DNA of 64,000 bases from Dendrocalamus latiflorus (taxonomy: Eukaryota > Streptophyta > Magnoliopsida > Poales > Poaceae), in contig CM029658.1 of assembly GCA_017311315.1 (NCBI GenBank), positions 32,713,327 through 32,777,326 on the forward strand, written 5' to 3'. Shown in pieces: positions 45,776-56,763 of this stretch. The first letter of the stretch is position 1, and each line of letters opens with the position of its first letter. The position numbers and the translations under genes are program-made. The notes under the pieces are model-generated. The model was not told where the DNA came from, did no database searches, and worked only from the letters and a program-made list of their open reading frames with translations.

Positions 45776-46316
45776 GGCCAGTCTCAATGGGGTTTCAAAA
45801 GAGTTTCATTCTCATTTAATGCAGTGACACATCAGCAAATTTGCTGAGTTGGCAAGAAATTTATGAGGAGAGAGAGCAACAGAGTTTCATCAGGATGAAA
45901 CCCATCCGTCCCGGTTACCAACACGATGAAACCCAGTGAAACCCCCACTGAGATCGGGTCGTTTCGTTCTCAGGCGCTCCCGAGGATCTGCTGTGCATTC
46001 ATATATATGCGAATGTACTCATGAATATTGGATTAATTAATATATTTTATTTGACCATGATTATTTGTCGGCATGAGATATATTGTAGTTACCAAAGTGA
46101 CTATGTTTAGTTTAGATATATTTTCAAACGGCTACATAGTTTACATGCCACATAGGATCACAACATCATGCATACATTAATTGCTGCAGCTTGTCTATGA
46201 AACAGTGAAATGAAACCCTCCACTGAGAGACCCAGTTTCATTTCTCAATCCAAGTCTGCAAAGCTGACATGGCAGTCTTGGAAACTGGGAAATGAAACCC
46301 ACCACTGAGACTGGTC
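45776..46316. mobile_element. 541-bp PIF/Harbinger-type MITE in NLR-A, TSD TAA
   Basis: Ends ggccagtctcaatgggg and the inverted ccactgagactggtc match the MITE at 20814-21007. taa flanks it at 45773-45775 and 46317-46319. NLR-B has tcttaacaagttcc at the equivalent site. Internal tgaaaccc and cactgaga motifs at about 45930-45960 and 46215-46235 suggest one element of the family nested in, or fused with, another. Confidence 0.85.
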
Positions 46317-46842
46317 TAATAAGTTCCAGCTTTTTCAAATTCTGAAAGCTTTGGCCTGTGATACAACCTTGAAACTCTTCGCCATGCATCTCCCCTATAG
46401 TTGCAAATTTGTTCCAAGCTATATCATTTAGACAAAGAGATTCCAAACAAGTGGTGCCTCCATGCCCTCTAATGCTTAGCTTCCGAAGATTGCTATGCGG
46501 CTTAAGGCTTTCAAGAACACGCTCTTCTTGTGCAGGATCCTTGTTAGATCGATTGATATCCCATTGTAATATTAACTCATGTAAGCGGTTTTTGTGCGTT
46601 AGTTTGGCTTCATCCACTGCTTCTTTTACTTGCCCGTTTTCAAGATTACAAATATGCAGTGATCCTCCGATCTCTACCAATTGCCCTAGCTGCCTTAACT
46701 CAAAACCATTAATATCTTTTTCACTTCAAATCTTCTTAACTCTTGCAGATATTTTACTTTTCCAACCTCAACAATGTCAGAATGAAGTTTAAGTTTCTCA
46801 TCAGGGAATTTGTATGGATCTCACATTAGAAGTTTAAGTTTC
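46317..46842 (-). pseudogene. NLR-A, first LRR fragment and truncated 5' edge at the duplication junction
   Basis: The frame reads EIGGSLHICNLENGQVKEAV, HKNRLHELILQWDINRSNKD and GQSFQNLKKLEL. Two in-frame deletions relative to NLR-B remove the PTWLGVNLSTK and VVDEY segments. At 46798-46830 a 30-bp piece matching the post-NB-ARC region of NLR-B (61565-61592) is joined directly, with about 450 bp missing between. The gene then stops at 46842, where copy B of the tandem duplication begins. CC and NB-ARC domains were never present in this copy. Confidence 0.88.
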
Positions 46843-46880
46843 AGCGTGTACCACATTGTACGAATCTTCCTAACAAATGT

Positions 46881-47285
46881 GGGTGCGGCTCTGGTGCTGT
46901 GCCCCCTGCACGCGCTAAGTGCGGGGGTGCGCCCAGGAGCCGCCACGTGTCCCCAAAATTCAAAAAACTTTCGAAAAATTCTAAAAAAATACTTTAAAAT
47001 CCGAAAAATTGTAAAAAGTATTTTCTTACAAATAAAAAGTATTTTTTTGTAAGTACTTAAAAATTTTTCTTGATTTATACTTTTATTAAAAAGTATTTTT
47101 TAAGTACTTAAAAATACTTTTTAATAAAAGTATTTTTACAAAAAGTAATTTTACAATTTTTCGGATTTTTAAAGTATTTTTTTAGAATTTTTCGGAAGTT
47201 TTTTGAATTTTGGGGACACGTGGCGGCTCCTGGGCGCACCCCCGCACTTAGCGCGTGCAGGGGGCACAGCACCAGAGCCGCACCC
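46881..47285. mobile_element. 405-bp MULE-type MITE with TSD AACAAATGT and an empty site in copy A
   Basis: aacaaatgt flanks it at 46872-46880 and 47286-47294. Copy A has a single aacaaatgtagagc at 20171-20184. TIRs of about 136 bp begin gggtgcggctctggtgctgt and are nearly perfect. The centre is AT-rich, with repeated aaaaagtatttt and its complement. No coding capacity is seen. Confidence 0.95.
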
Positions 47286-49044
47286 AACAAATGTAGAGCG
47301 GCTCTTCTGCGAGCGCATAATATCATCCTAGATGTGCCATTATGAAAAACGTTCGTCACACCACTCCAGAAAAAGGACCATAGAGTTCAGAAAAAACCAT
47401 AGAGTTCATAATATCATCCTAGAGCTGCTTTCATCTGTATCACTTCTGAATTCTGACGATGAAATGCTCCCATCAATTGTCAAGTTTTGTCTTTATGTTA
47501 AAAATTAGTAAAAGCATGTTTGCTTTTAATCCAGGTTTAGGACTCTTGGGAGAGAAGACGACCTCCGCCTTTCTTTGGCGGGTACATTCTACTATCAAGA
47601 TTGTTATATACTACTTCTGTTCCTCCTTTCCATCGGAGCACTATAGTTCCTTCGTGTAAGTCATGTCGTCGCTATGATTAACATCTGTTCCAAAAAGTAA
47701 TGGGGAGCGCTTTCCTCAGGAATGCACTCTGGCGTCATTGGCACGATGACGGCAGACGAAGCAGACGGCGAGGCGAGGGGCCTCGGGTTTAACCGACGGC
47801 GAATTTGAGTTGGCAATGGCGATGTAACACCTTGGTTCAACCTTTGAGTCCGGAATATTATCACTATAGCTATCATCAAATTGTGCTACTAATAAAGATT
47901 TCGGCAACACCTTCTCTGTTTATATCACTACAAACAAGGAGTGATAAACATACATAGATTAAACTGCAATAAGGTAACTAGTACTATATCACACATAGCC
48001 ATTAACATGAATAAACTTGGAACTCCACACCCAAAAGGCTCATAACCACGAGCTCAAAACATAATATGACGAATTAGAGAACCACTTAAGGCCGGTGTAG
48101 GATTTTATACCAACAGGAAAACCTTGTTCTCCACTTTAAGCAACAAGGGAGCTAACCACGTCCCAAATAAAGTTTTAACATTTCCATAGCATACTCTAAT
48201 CAGGAATTAACTAAATCAACTTAACAAGAGATTTAAATATGAATGCAAAAAGTGACTGATTAAGCTGTTATTTAATTAGTGCGGTGCAAAAAGGTCTACT
48301 CTCATACCATGCATGCCTTCAATTGGGTTTACCTAAAAAAAAGTCAACAAAACAAGGGTAAATCCAAAGACTTAGCAAGTGCAAAATAAAACACTAAACC
48401 ATAGATACACATATCATTTATTATTCATCAAAAATATATTAACCACTCATTTGCATTTAACCTCTCTCATTTTCATCAACCATCCCTTATGCATTTAGAC
48501 CTTTTCTCTGTCACACTACAAATGCAGATACAGATGCACATGCATATGTCTTTCATCTCTTTAGTTTATATCAGTACAGTGAAGTGAGCACCTGTCATGC
48601 TCATCCAAACTCATTCTGTTTCATACGAGGACCTCATTAGCTTGTCATTTTCATAAGGGGACCTTATTAGCCCGTCCTTTTTATACGGGGACCTCAGTCT
48701 CCACTCTTGTGGAGTGTCTACACAAAGCGGACCATAGATGCTACACAAGCCATCTATTTCTATGACATGAATACATGCCGCACAACTTTTCCATTTAAAC
48801 ACATCAACATATCATGTTTCATTGTCCACCATTCGACAACATAACAACATCGGATATCCATCACATGTACCAGTACTTATCATTCATCATTATGCCAACA
48901 TGCAACAGAAATAATCAACTCACGATAACATAGTAGGTAGTGCATCAAAATCCAATTCATAGCAATCACTATCCGAATTTACTATTTTACCATGCACTTA
49001 CCTGTTCAACCTTGTGGGTGATGCATGGATGGCGTCAAACCCAA

Positions 49045-49345
49045 GTTCGATCTATTGATAGGCCTGTTGGAGTAGCTAATTTTGTATCGTTATGTAGGTG
49101 ACTACGAAATACAAGCTTTAAGTGAGATATGCCTTCGTTACCCTATGCGCTTCTTGGGGCTAGGCATATCCATCTGGGCCCAGAGCCTTGGTGGATGGTG
49201 TATCTCTAGCATCAAATTTCATAAAAGTAAATGTGGACGGTGTTCATATCAATTTTAAGGTTGTCCTGCTACAGATGCCCCCCAATGACAAGATCATGAC
49301 TCTAGGGCAAGCCATTGAAACATTCATCTAGTGGCCTAAGAGGGA
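49045..49345 (+). pseudogene. Remnant of the CACTA second gene in copy B
   Basis: Homologous to 29787-30095: tattgataggcctgttggag at 49056, then KVNVDGVH and MTLGQAIETFI followed by a stop and WPKRDI. This is the 3' end of the gene seen complete in copy A, joined directly to sequence matching 21627. It shows that copy B once held the CACTA element. Confidence 0.7.
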
Positions 49346-52300
49346 CATCTGCCACAAGCGCTGCCCTCTTCTTCCCCTTCTAGCTCTTGCCTTTGGTTTC
49401 TAATTGTGCACGGCAAGGAACTCAGTGCCGGCTCCCGGTTGCGCCATCGGCCACCGACGAGGCGTTGACAAGCATCGTGGGCGACTTCCCCGAGCTCGCC
49501 TCTCTATTTTCCCCTGGGTTCCCCCTGGTTCCTGGCCTTTGGCTTTGGCTACCGTCGGCTGGCCCGACCATGGTGTTCGGCCATAGCGCTCGACTTCCAA
49601 TGCCACGGCTCAGCCTCCGGCCACCACCTAGCTCCCTTAGTGTACCCTTCCCTTTCTACCGCTTTACTACTCTATGTGCATCAGTGCATGGTTGTGATGC
49701 TTGGTGAGGCTTGTGCTGTGCTATGCTAAGCGTGTCGAGAATGTGCTATGGGATGGCTGTGGGGAACTAACTTGTTTCGGGTTGGAATGGCAAGGTGAGG
49801 ACGACGACCGTGGAGGCAATGGTGCTCCTCACACCGTGGTCTTGCCCAACTCCTTGTAGTCTCCTCTCCTCCTAGCCTTCTCCTCACTACTTCTCTGTGG
49901 TGGTTTTGGACTTGGATGAGCTTTGCTTGCTCTCGGTTGGCTTTGTGGATGAGCTCTGTTTGCTCTATCATGGCAAAGAAGAAAGAAATGGGGAATGGTT
50001 TGCTTCCTCTGGTTGGATTGCTTAAGACGGAGGGGATGCATTGGCTCCCAGCTGGCACAGCCTTCAGCCTTATCCCCTCTCACTCTTTCACTCTATCGGT
50101 CTCGTGTTGGCTCAGTAGAAATGGGTTGGCTCAGTAAAGTGAGGTTTTACCTCATGGCTAAAAGCCTGTGGGGGGTAAAATGGCACGATGACTCGGTTTG
50201 GCTTAACCCTTAGCTCTCTGGTATTACAGGCGAAGCTCAAGAAGCTGGCATACGCCCCTTCCTCAAGCCCACATAAGCTGACTGCATTCAGGAGAAGGCA
50301 AACACAAAAGACTGCGAGGAACCAGACGCCATTAAACGCAGAAGAGGAGAAGGCATGTGCCGTGCAGCATATTCCTAGAGACGTTCCGGCGTCAGGAGGA
50401 GGTGGTGGTGACGCCATGCAACCACGAGTTTCACCAGGGGCACGGCAGCTGCGCTCAGCAAACAAGGGAGAATCATCACCGTTGATGGTGAAGATGCCGG
50501 CGCAGGTTGGGGTCTATACTAGCCATGGTAAGGACCATGGAGCACGCCTTCATCTGGAAGAACTTCATGTCAAACCCTAAATAAAAACTACATGATCGTG
50601 TAATAAAAGTAGCACTGGATGCATGTTTCATCAAAATTACTATATGTCAGTTTTTCCACTTTGTGTTGTCACACACTCACTACTAGAACTACAAACAGCA
50701 GCGACCAATTAACAGACTTCATGCAACAGAGAGAACATACTCATTTTGAATACAAGATATGACATGTTACTTCCGAAATGTATGCCATGCCCCAATTTGC
50801 ATCACCGTCATATAACGAAAGATGAAAACATTAGTTTAATATCTAAATCATACCAAAAATTTCTAAGCAGACTCTTGAAAGCTTTCGTCTATTCAGCATG
50901 CTCCAATTACCAACACATGACGTTGTGTAAGCATCTGAACTGTGAAGTTATGCACAGATTTTTACATTAGTTCTACCATGGTTGCTATTCAGTCCAGATA
51001 CTGTTCCGCCAGCGATTCTCGTTTAAAGGCTTGTACTACTTGTTGGCTTTCTTAGCGCTGTGATTCTACGGGGTTGCACCTGCTAATCTGGTTCAGGTCA
51101 TCTGTATCGAACTTTTCTCTCAATTAATGGGATGACGCCCAATTCTCCTGCGTGTTCTCGGAAAGTAGCAGACCAGTGCGCAAAGAAGAAAAGCACAACC
51201 CAACTGACAGCAAGAACTTGAGTAAGATCTGCACAATGAAGAAAATAATGAGTCTAACGGGAAATAAATAAAACCACGACATAGAGATGTTGAATCTGCC
51301 AAGATCGTTAGAACTGTGAATGTGCTAAGAATATATGGCAACAAAATATGACCCGACCAAGATCAACTGTGCAGTCCTACTTTCGAAAGTACACATGCAA
51401 ATCCATTCCCTGTTAGTATCTACAAGGGATTACTCAAAACACATGAACAAACTTTATGTTTGCAATGCTATGGGCCTTACTGCCTTACCCATTCTGGAAA
51501 CAGGGCCAATCATTACTTGTAATCTCATCCTGACAATTCAAATCCTCACAAGTACACCACTTGATTTCATCTGATCCAAGAAACCTGGCAGAGCTGAAAA
51601 TACTTATTGTTGAACTGTCTTGAAATTCAGGTTTCCCAAAGATGAACTGGCCAATCTAGAATTTAAAGAGAGTAACCTCTGGCAAGCAAACAAATCATGT
51701 AAGACAAACCCATGTGAGAAGTAAACTGGCAAATTACACACATGAGTGTATTTGGATCTTGACCTGTCTGAACAGAAGAATATTCAAGGATGGATAACGA
51801 ATGACCTCTACCATATCTTTTTTCTCTGTTGCATTTTAGAATCTTGTGGAGTCCATGTACATGCTTGCTCTTGGCACACCATGGGTGCTCCAATGGATTG
51901 ACAATGCACTTCTTGCAGCATTAGTAAAGTCTTAATAAAAGTAACATCTGCAGCTAAGAACAATCCCTTTTTAACATATAAGGGCACAAAATTTAACAGA
52001 ACTGAGGTCATCAAGTTACCAAGATAATTCCCTAAAAAATATATAAAGATAATCACACGTCAATTGAAGAAGCTCATGCAGACTACACAATAGTTTATAG
52101 GTACCATACTCTTGCCGCCCTTACTATTGAAATTGAGCATTTTGCTAGTTACGGGTGAGAAATATGTACCTTCAAACCAGTATTCTCCTAGACATATTTG
52201 AATTTGATCCACAACTAACACAGGCAATTGAAAAAAACCCAATTCTGAATGTTTGAAACAATAGAAAATAGTTTTTTTAACATTCCTTCTTATAAAAGAA

Positions 52301-53331
52301 CATAGAAATTATAAAAGTGGCTTTATGTTAGCAGCACGTTTCATACAGGGTCTTTGAGCTTATGAAGGAGAGTAGAATGAGCAAGCTGATGCCATCATAA
52401 ACCTAAAATGGTAAATGAAAAACAATTGCATAAATTAAGTTTCTCATGTGATCAACCGCTATTTATTTGTTGTCGAAAGTTGATGGAAACAATGAGGATT
52501 GCACAATCATGTAAGGAAAGATGATTGTCTGATCCTACTGTCAAGTGAAAAAACTGCACCCGCTTAAGCTAAAATGGGAACAAAATTACATGCATGGCAT
52601 GGGAATCCGTATTGATCCATGTTCATACAAGCATTAGAAGCTCTCAAACTAGAGCTGTAAACCATATTACCCATTTGTACTAGAAATGCACTATTTGGCA
52701 CTGGACCATTTACCCACTGGAAAAAGGTCCAGCTGATCAGACATGCCACTTTGCACATTGCCACATTCAATCCCGACATTATCAGTTTAATCAGAATCAA
52801 ACCTTACAGGGTTAATGGTAAAAAGCACTACAAGGACAATAAGAAAAAGTTTGCTGTGTAAATGAGGGAATTGTTTTCTGTCAACAGTCGCATGAACTCT
52901 ACTTGCAGTCCGGAATAAGTCAAAAGCATATGAAGCGAAAAGTGCCAAGATAACCAAAACAACAAGCTGAAGATCAATGAACTGTGGATTAAATTTCTAA
53001 ACAGTGTATGGAACTATGGGAGTATGAGATGATTTTGCATATACTAACCAGTTTGATGTACAGAATGGGAGATACAAGTCGAGATCTTCATGGCTGGCAA
53101 GTCGGAACTGTGCTTAGATACAGAGAGAATTGTTCGAGGCTGGGAGAATGTACAAATTGAAGAAAAGCCCTGCAGAAGAGGTCAAATCAAGTTGGTTACT
53201 CAGAGGAAACAGTAATTGCGGTGAACGAAACAAAAAGAGAATGACTTAGATGCTTCCGAGGTAAGGCAAAGAAGGGAAATTGGTGGGTGGACTGGGGAGG
53301 AGTAAAAAAAGGAAGTGCCTGTTACCTTGGA

Positions 53332-54455
53332 TTAGTAAGTAATTATTGGAATGGTTCCTCTTAACTTGCGGCACTGCCTTCTTAGCTCCTCGCTGTTGTC
53401 ATAATAGACATCTATTTCTTGCAGAGAACTCGGGAGGCCGTCCTTGGGCAGCGAACGGATGGCTCGACAATACCTGAGTTCTAATCTCTTGAGGTTGGTA
53501 AGCCTATGGAGCCCTGCAGGGAGGCACTGCAGCTTGTAGCAACTCACAAATCGAAGGTCCTGGAGGGAGGTGAGGAGGTGAAGGGCCCTCTCTTGCTCCT
53601 CTGTGAAGCGCTTCACCGAAATCCTGTAAAAGATTAAGGAGGTGAGGGAGTAAGAGAGGATGCCGCACACGGGCGCGGCAAGGACTCCTGCGACGTCATC
53701 CGTCCACAGATACTGCAGTTTGGAGGGCTCTGAACCGATGAAGATTTTGGTGGTTCCAGTGACGCTTAATTGAGTGAGGTGACCTTGGGTGAGGAGAGGC
53801 CATAAATCCTCGCCGCTTAGATCTCCGCAGTTCCATATTTCCAATTTGGTGAGAGAGGTGAGGTTTGAGAGAGGCGCCAGCGTCGCCATGTCCTTCACGC
53901 CGAGAAGAGTGAGGTCCTGCAGGGAGGTCGGCATGGGGAAACCAGAAGCGGAGGACGAATAGGAGGAGAGAAACTTGGGGCAACCCTGTATCCACAATGA
54001 TCGGAGGCAGTGCAGACCTTGGAGCGAATTGGCGCGGAGGGTTAGCTCCGGGCTGTGTTCGATCTGCAACTCCTGTATTTGGGGAGGCAAGAGCAGCAGC
54101 CCTTCTGCTGCTGTTTCGTCCCCTCCTCTTATCTCCTCCTGCTGCTGCCCAGTTTGTGCAGATGATGACGATGATGCGGGTGTTGCCATCGTTCGCTGCT
54201 CCACCACACCCAACCCTGTAATCTTCTCACAACCATCTATTCTCAACAGGGTGAGCTTCGGGAAATGAGAGAGCCACTCTGTCAATTCCTTACCACTGGC
54301 ACCACATCGCTGGATCTCGATGTTCTCAACTGGAAGCGGGCACCCGACATGGTCCTCACCTTCAACCGGCGAAAAGACATTGCTCGAATCACATATCTTC
54401 AGGACCTTCAGAGATGTTAGCATTTGGAGGTGATACAGAGGCGGAGGAGGGCATT
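53332..54455 (-). CDS. NLR-B, C-terminal LRR exon portion (3' of the Copia insertion)
   Basis: This is the last part of a CC-NB-ARC-LRR immune receptor; LRRs recognise ligands or guard proteins and hold the receptor off. The open frame from the Copia boundary reads EKCPPPPLYHLQMLTSLKVL and continues for about 370 codons. It has irregular repeats such as LSHFPKLTLLRIDGCEKITG, NLTSLTKLEIWNCGDLSG and GLHRLTNLKRLELRYCRAIR, and ends RGTIPIITY. A Ser/Gln-rich, acidic linker (SSSSSAQTGQQQEE) interrupts the repeats. The frame is intact. Because Copia separates it from the NB-ARC part, it can only be expressed in one protein if the 5.7-kb element is removed or spliced. A GTAAC donor follows the stop (53321-53326), suggesting a 3'-UTR intron. 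Confidence 0.9.
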
Positions 54456-54460
54456 TCTCC

Positions 54461-54931
54461 TGTTAGGTCCTTAATCATCATGCATTAGTCTTAACCCTAG
54501 AACTGAACATGAACACCTAGGCATGGGGAGTTAGGGGATGGACTTACGGTCGCCGATGAACGCCATTTGAGCGAAGACCTCGTGCCTGCGTGATGCAGGC
54601 GTGGAGACGAGTCGGTGGAGATCGCCAGGGTACGGGGAGTCGCCGGCGAGGTGCAGAGAGTCGTCGCCTTCTAGGACCTGCAGTAGTGGTCGACGGCCTT
54701 CCCGTTGCCAACAGCACGAAGTAGATCGGTTCTTTAGGGGTTGTATGGAGTTTTAGCTCTCACAGGAATTAACTCAAAATACCGGAGAGGCCGGACTCCA
54801 ACATTTATATTGCGCTGTGCAACGGGGGACCGTAACCCTAAAACGGTTAGCCCCCCCGATCAGGGCGCGTAGACGTGGGTGACACCCACGTCTCCCTCTT
54901 CTGGCCGTTTGGCCTAGATCAATATCCAACA
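54461..54931 (-). repeat. Copia 3' LTR (471 bp)
   Basis: Minus-strand ends are TGTTGGATATTG and CCTAACA. It differs from the 5' LTR at four single bases and by two extra C in the run near 54870. Confidence 0.95.
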
Positions 54932-54947
54932 TTCTCCCCCTTGATCG
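54932..54947 (-). promoter_or_regulatory. Copia polypurine tract
   Basis: The minus strand reads AAGGGGGAGAA directly before the 3' LTR start TGTTGG, the expected plus-strand primer. Confidence 0.9.
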
Positions 54948-55122
54948 TAAGGCTAAACATCATAAGCTCTTTCTCAATAAAAGTTCACACTAAAGTAATG
55001 TTTCACAACAGTCAATTAAGTACCGCTGGACATCAGTACTTATAGTGCTCCCTTCTATATCGATCGGATAACATAATACTTCATGGGAGTCGGTTACTAT
55101 ATATGGTCCTCTTATTCCAGGA

Positions 55123-56763
55123 TCACAGGCTTTCCAATAAACCCATGCCGGCAACATGATCACGAAAATTATTGGGTGGTAAGCCTTTTGTGAGCGGATC
55201 CGCAAGCATAAATTTAGTTCCAATATGCTCAATCTTAATTGTTTGATCCTGGACTCTATCTTTCACAACATGATACTTTATGTCAATGTGCTTGGCAGCT
55301 GCACTTGACTTATTGTTACTCGAATAGAAAACTGCGGGTTGATTGTCGCAGTACAAAATGAGTGGTCTAGAAATGCTGTCTACCACTCTCAATCCCGGGA
55401 TAAAGTTCTTAAGCCATACAGCCTGCCCGGTAGCCTCATAACATGCCACAAATTCAGCCTGCATTGTCGACGATGCAGTAAGTGTTTGCTTTACACTTTT
55501 CCATGAAATTGCTGCTCCTGCGAGGGTGAAAATATAACCTGATGTGGACTTCTTAGTGTCTTTACACCCCGCAAAATCAGCATCAGAATAACCGACAACC
55601 TCAAGGTTATCGCTTTTTCTATATGTGAGCATGTGACCTTTAGTGCCTTGCATATAGCGTAGGACTTTTTTAACGGCTTTCCAGTGGTCCGGTCCTGGAT
55701 TTGACTGATATCTGCCAAGCATCCCGGTAACAAAAGCTAAATTAGGGCGCGTACATACTTGAGCATACATAATACTTCCGACAGCAGAAGCGTAAGGTAT
55801 AGCCTTCATCTGATCAGATTCAAAGTCATTCTTTGGGCATTGAAATTTCCCAAACTTATCGCCCTTAACAATAGGAGCAGGCGAGGCAGAGCATTTATGC
55901 ATATTGTATCTCTTTAGTACTCTGTCAATGTATGCCTTTTGTGATAAACCTAATGTTCCTTTGGACCTATCTCGGTGAATTTCAATACCAAGAACATAAG
56001 ATGCTTCACCGAGATCCTTCATATCAAAATTGGACGAGAGAAATCTTTTAGTTTCTCGCAGCATGTCCACACTGCTGCTAGCCAATAATATATCGTCCAC
56101 ATAAAGAATTAAGAAGGTGTAATTACTCCCCCTGAACTTAATATATGTACAATTATCAACATCATTCTCCTTAAATCCAAATTTCCTTATGACTTCATCA
56201 AACTTAAGGTACCATTGCCTAGAAGCTTGCTTCAGGCCATATATGGATTTCCTTAGCTTGCATCCTAAATGTTCCTCGCCTTCCACAACAAAACCTTCCG
56301 GTTGTGTTATGTAAACGTCTTCATACAAGTCTCCATTCAGGAATGCAGTCTTAACGTCCATTTGGTGCAACTCTAAATCGAAATGTGCTGTGAGCGCCAT
56401 TATTATTCTAAATGAATCTTTAGTTGAGACAGGAGAAAATGTTTCATTATAGTCAATGCCTTCTCTTTGCGTAAACCCTTTTGCTACAAGTCTCGCCTTA
56501 AACCTTTCGATATTCCCTTTGGAGTCACGCTTGGTCTTGTAGACCCATTTGCAGCCTACTGTTTTGGCTCCATTAGGAATTTCCACTAAGTCCCATACGT
56601 CATTAGCGCCCATAGACTCAATCTCATCTTTCATGGCATCTAGCCATTTAGATGAATCATTATTCTTCATTGCTTCCTTATAAGAGCTAGGATCATCTGC
56701 CTTCCCAAGATCATCCTCATTCAAGTAAACCTCATAATCACTTGGGATAGCAGATCTCCTCAC
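55123..56763 (-). CDS. Copia reverse transcriptase / RNase H ORF (546 codons)
   Basis: The enzyme copies element RNA into cDNA in virus-like particles. The frame starts MRRSAIPSDYEVYL, then CKWVYKTKRDSKGNIERFKA and LVAKGFTQREGIDYNETFSP, the Copia RT start. Next come MDVKTAFLNGDL, SIYGLKQASRQWY and the catalytic YVDDILL. A connection region holds DLGEASYVLGIEIHRD. RNase H follows with GYSDADFAGC, TSGYIFTLAGAAISWKS, the ASSTMQAEF block (ASSTEAE in most Copia) and the ending KHIDIKYHVVKD. It is intact to the stop. Upstream the RT frame is open past 56763 (NEPVRRSQRV), so the annotated ATG marks a frameshift from ORF 1, not a true start. The chains overlap by four bases (ATGA). Confidence 0.93.
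   Translation of the reverse strand: MRRSAIPSDYEVYLNEDDLGKADDPSSYKEAMKNNDSSKWLDAMKDEIESMGANDVWDLVEIPNGAKTVGCKWVYKTKRDSKGNIERFKARLVAKGFTQREGIDYNETFSPVSTKDSFRIIMALTAHFDLELHQMDVKTAFLNGDLYEDVYITQPEGFVVEGEEHLGCKLRKSIYGLKQASRQWYLKFDEVIRKFGFKENDVDNCTYIKFRGSNYTFLILYVDDILLASSSVDMLRETKRFLSSNFDMKDLGEASYVLGIEIHRDRSKGTLGLSQKAYIDRVLKRYNMHKCSASPAPIVKGDKFGKFQCPKNDFESDQMKAIPYASAVGSIMYAQVCTRPNLAFVTGMLGRYQSNPGPDHWKAVKKVLRYMQGTKGHMLTYRKSDNLEVVGYSDADFAGCKDTKKSTSGYIFTLAGAAISWKSVKQTLTASSTMQAEFVACYEATGQAVWLKNFIPGLRVVDSISRPLILYCDNQPAVFYSSNNKSSAAAKHIDIKYHVVKDRVQDQTIKIEHIGTKFMLADPLTKGLPPNNFRDHVAGMGLLESL

Larger units (their letters stand above)
20141..46842. repeat. Tandem duplication, copy A (26.7-kb step)
   Basis: Sequence from 20141 (tcagcgtgtaccacattgta) is repeated from 46841 onward. 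Collinear blocks are 20141-21627 with 46841-49037, and 29787-34811 with 49045-53930. Copy A ends inside NLR-A at 46842, where copy B begins. Copy A alone carries the small MITE at 20814, the element at 31448, most of a CACTA cluster (21628-29786), the foldback MULE, the Pack-MULE, the 541-bp MITE and the 8-kb composite insertion. Confidence 0.88.
46841..53930. repeat. Tandem duplication, copy B (intergenic part)
   Basis: Collinear with copy A (20141-21627 and 29787-34811). Differences include a MULE MITE (46881-47285), an extra stretch at about 48185-48670 lacking in A, loss of about 8.2 kb of the CACTA cluster between 49037 and 49045, a shorter G run near 50168 and an extra stretch at about 51070-51235. 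Open frames within (for example 49387-49707, 50188-50580) mirror those in copy A and show no family I can name. Confidence 0.88.
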
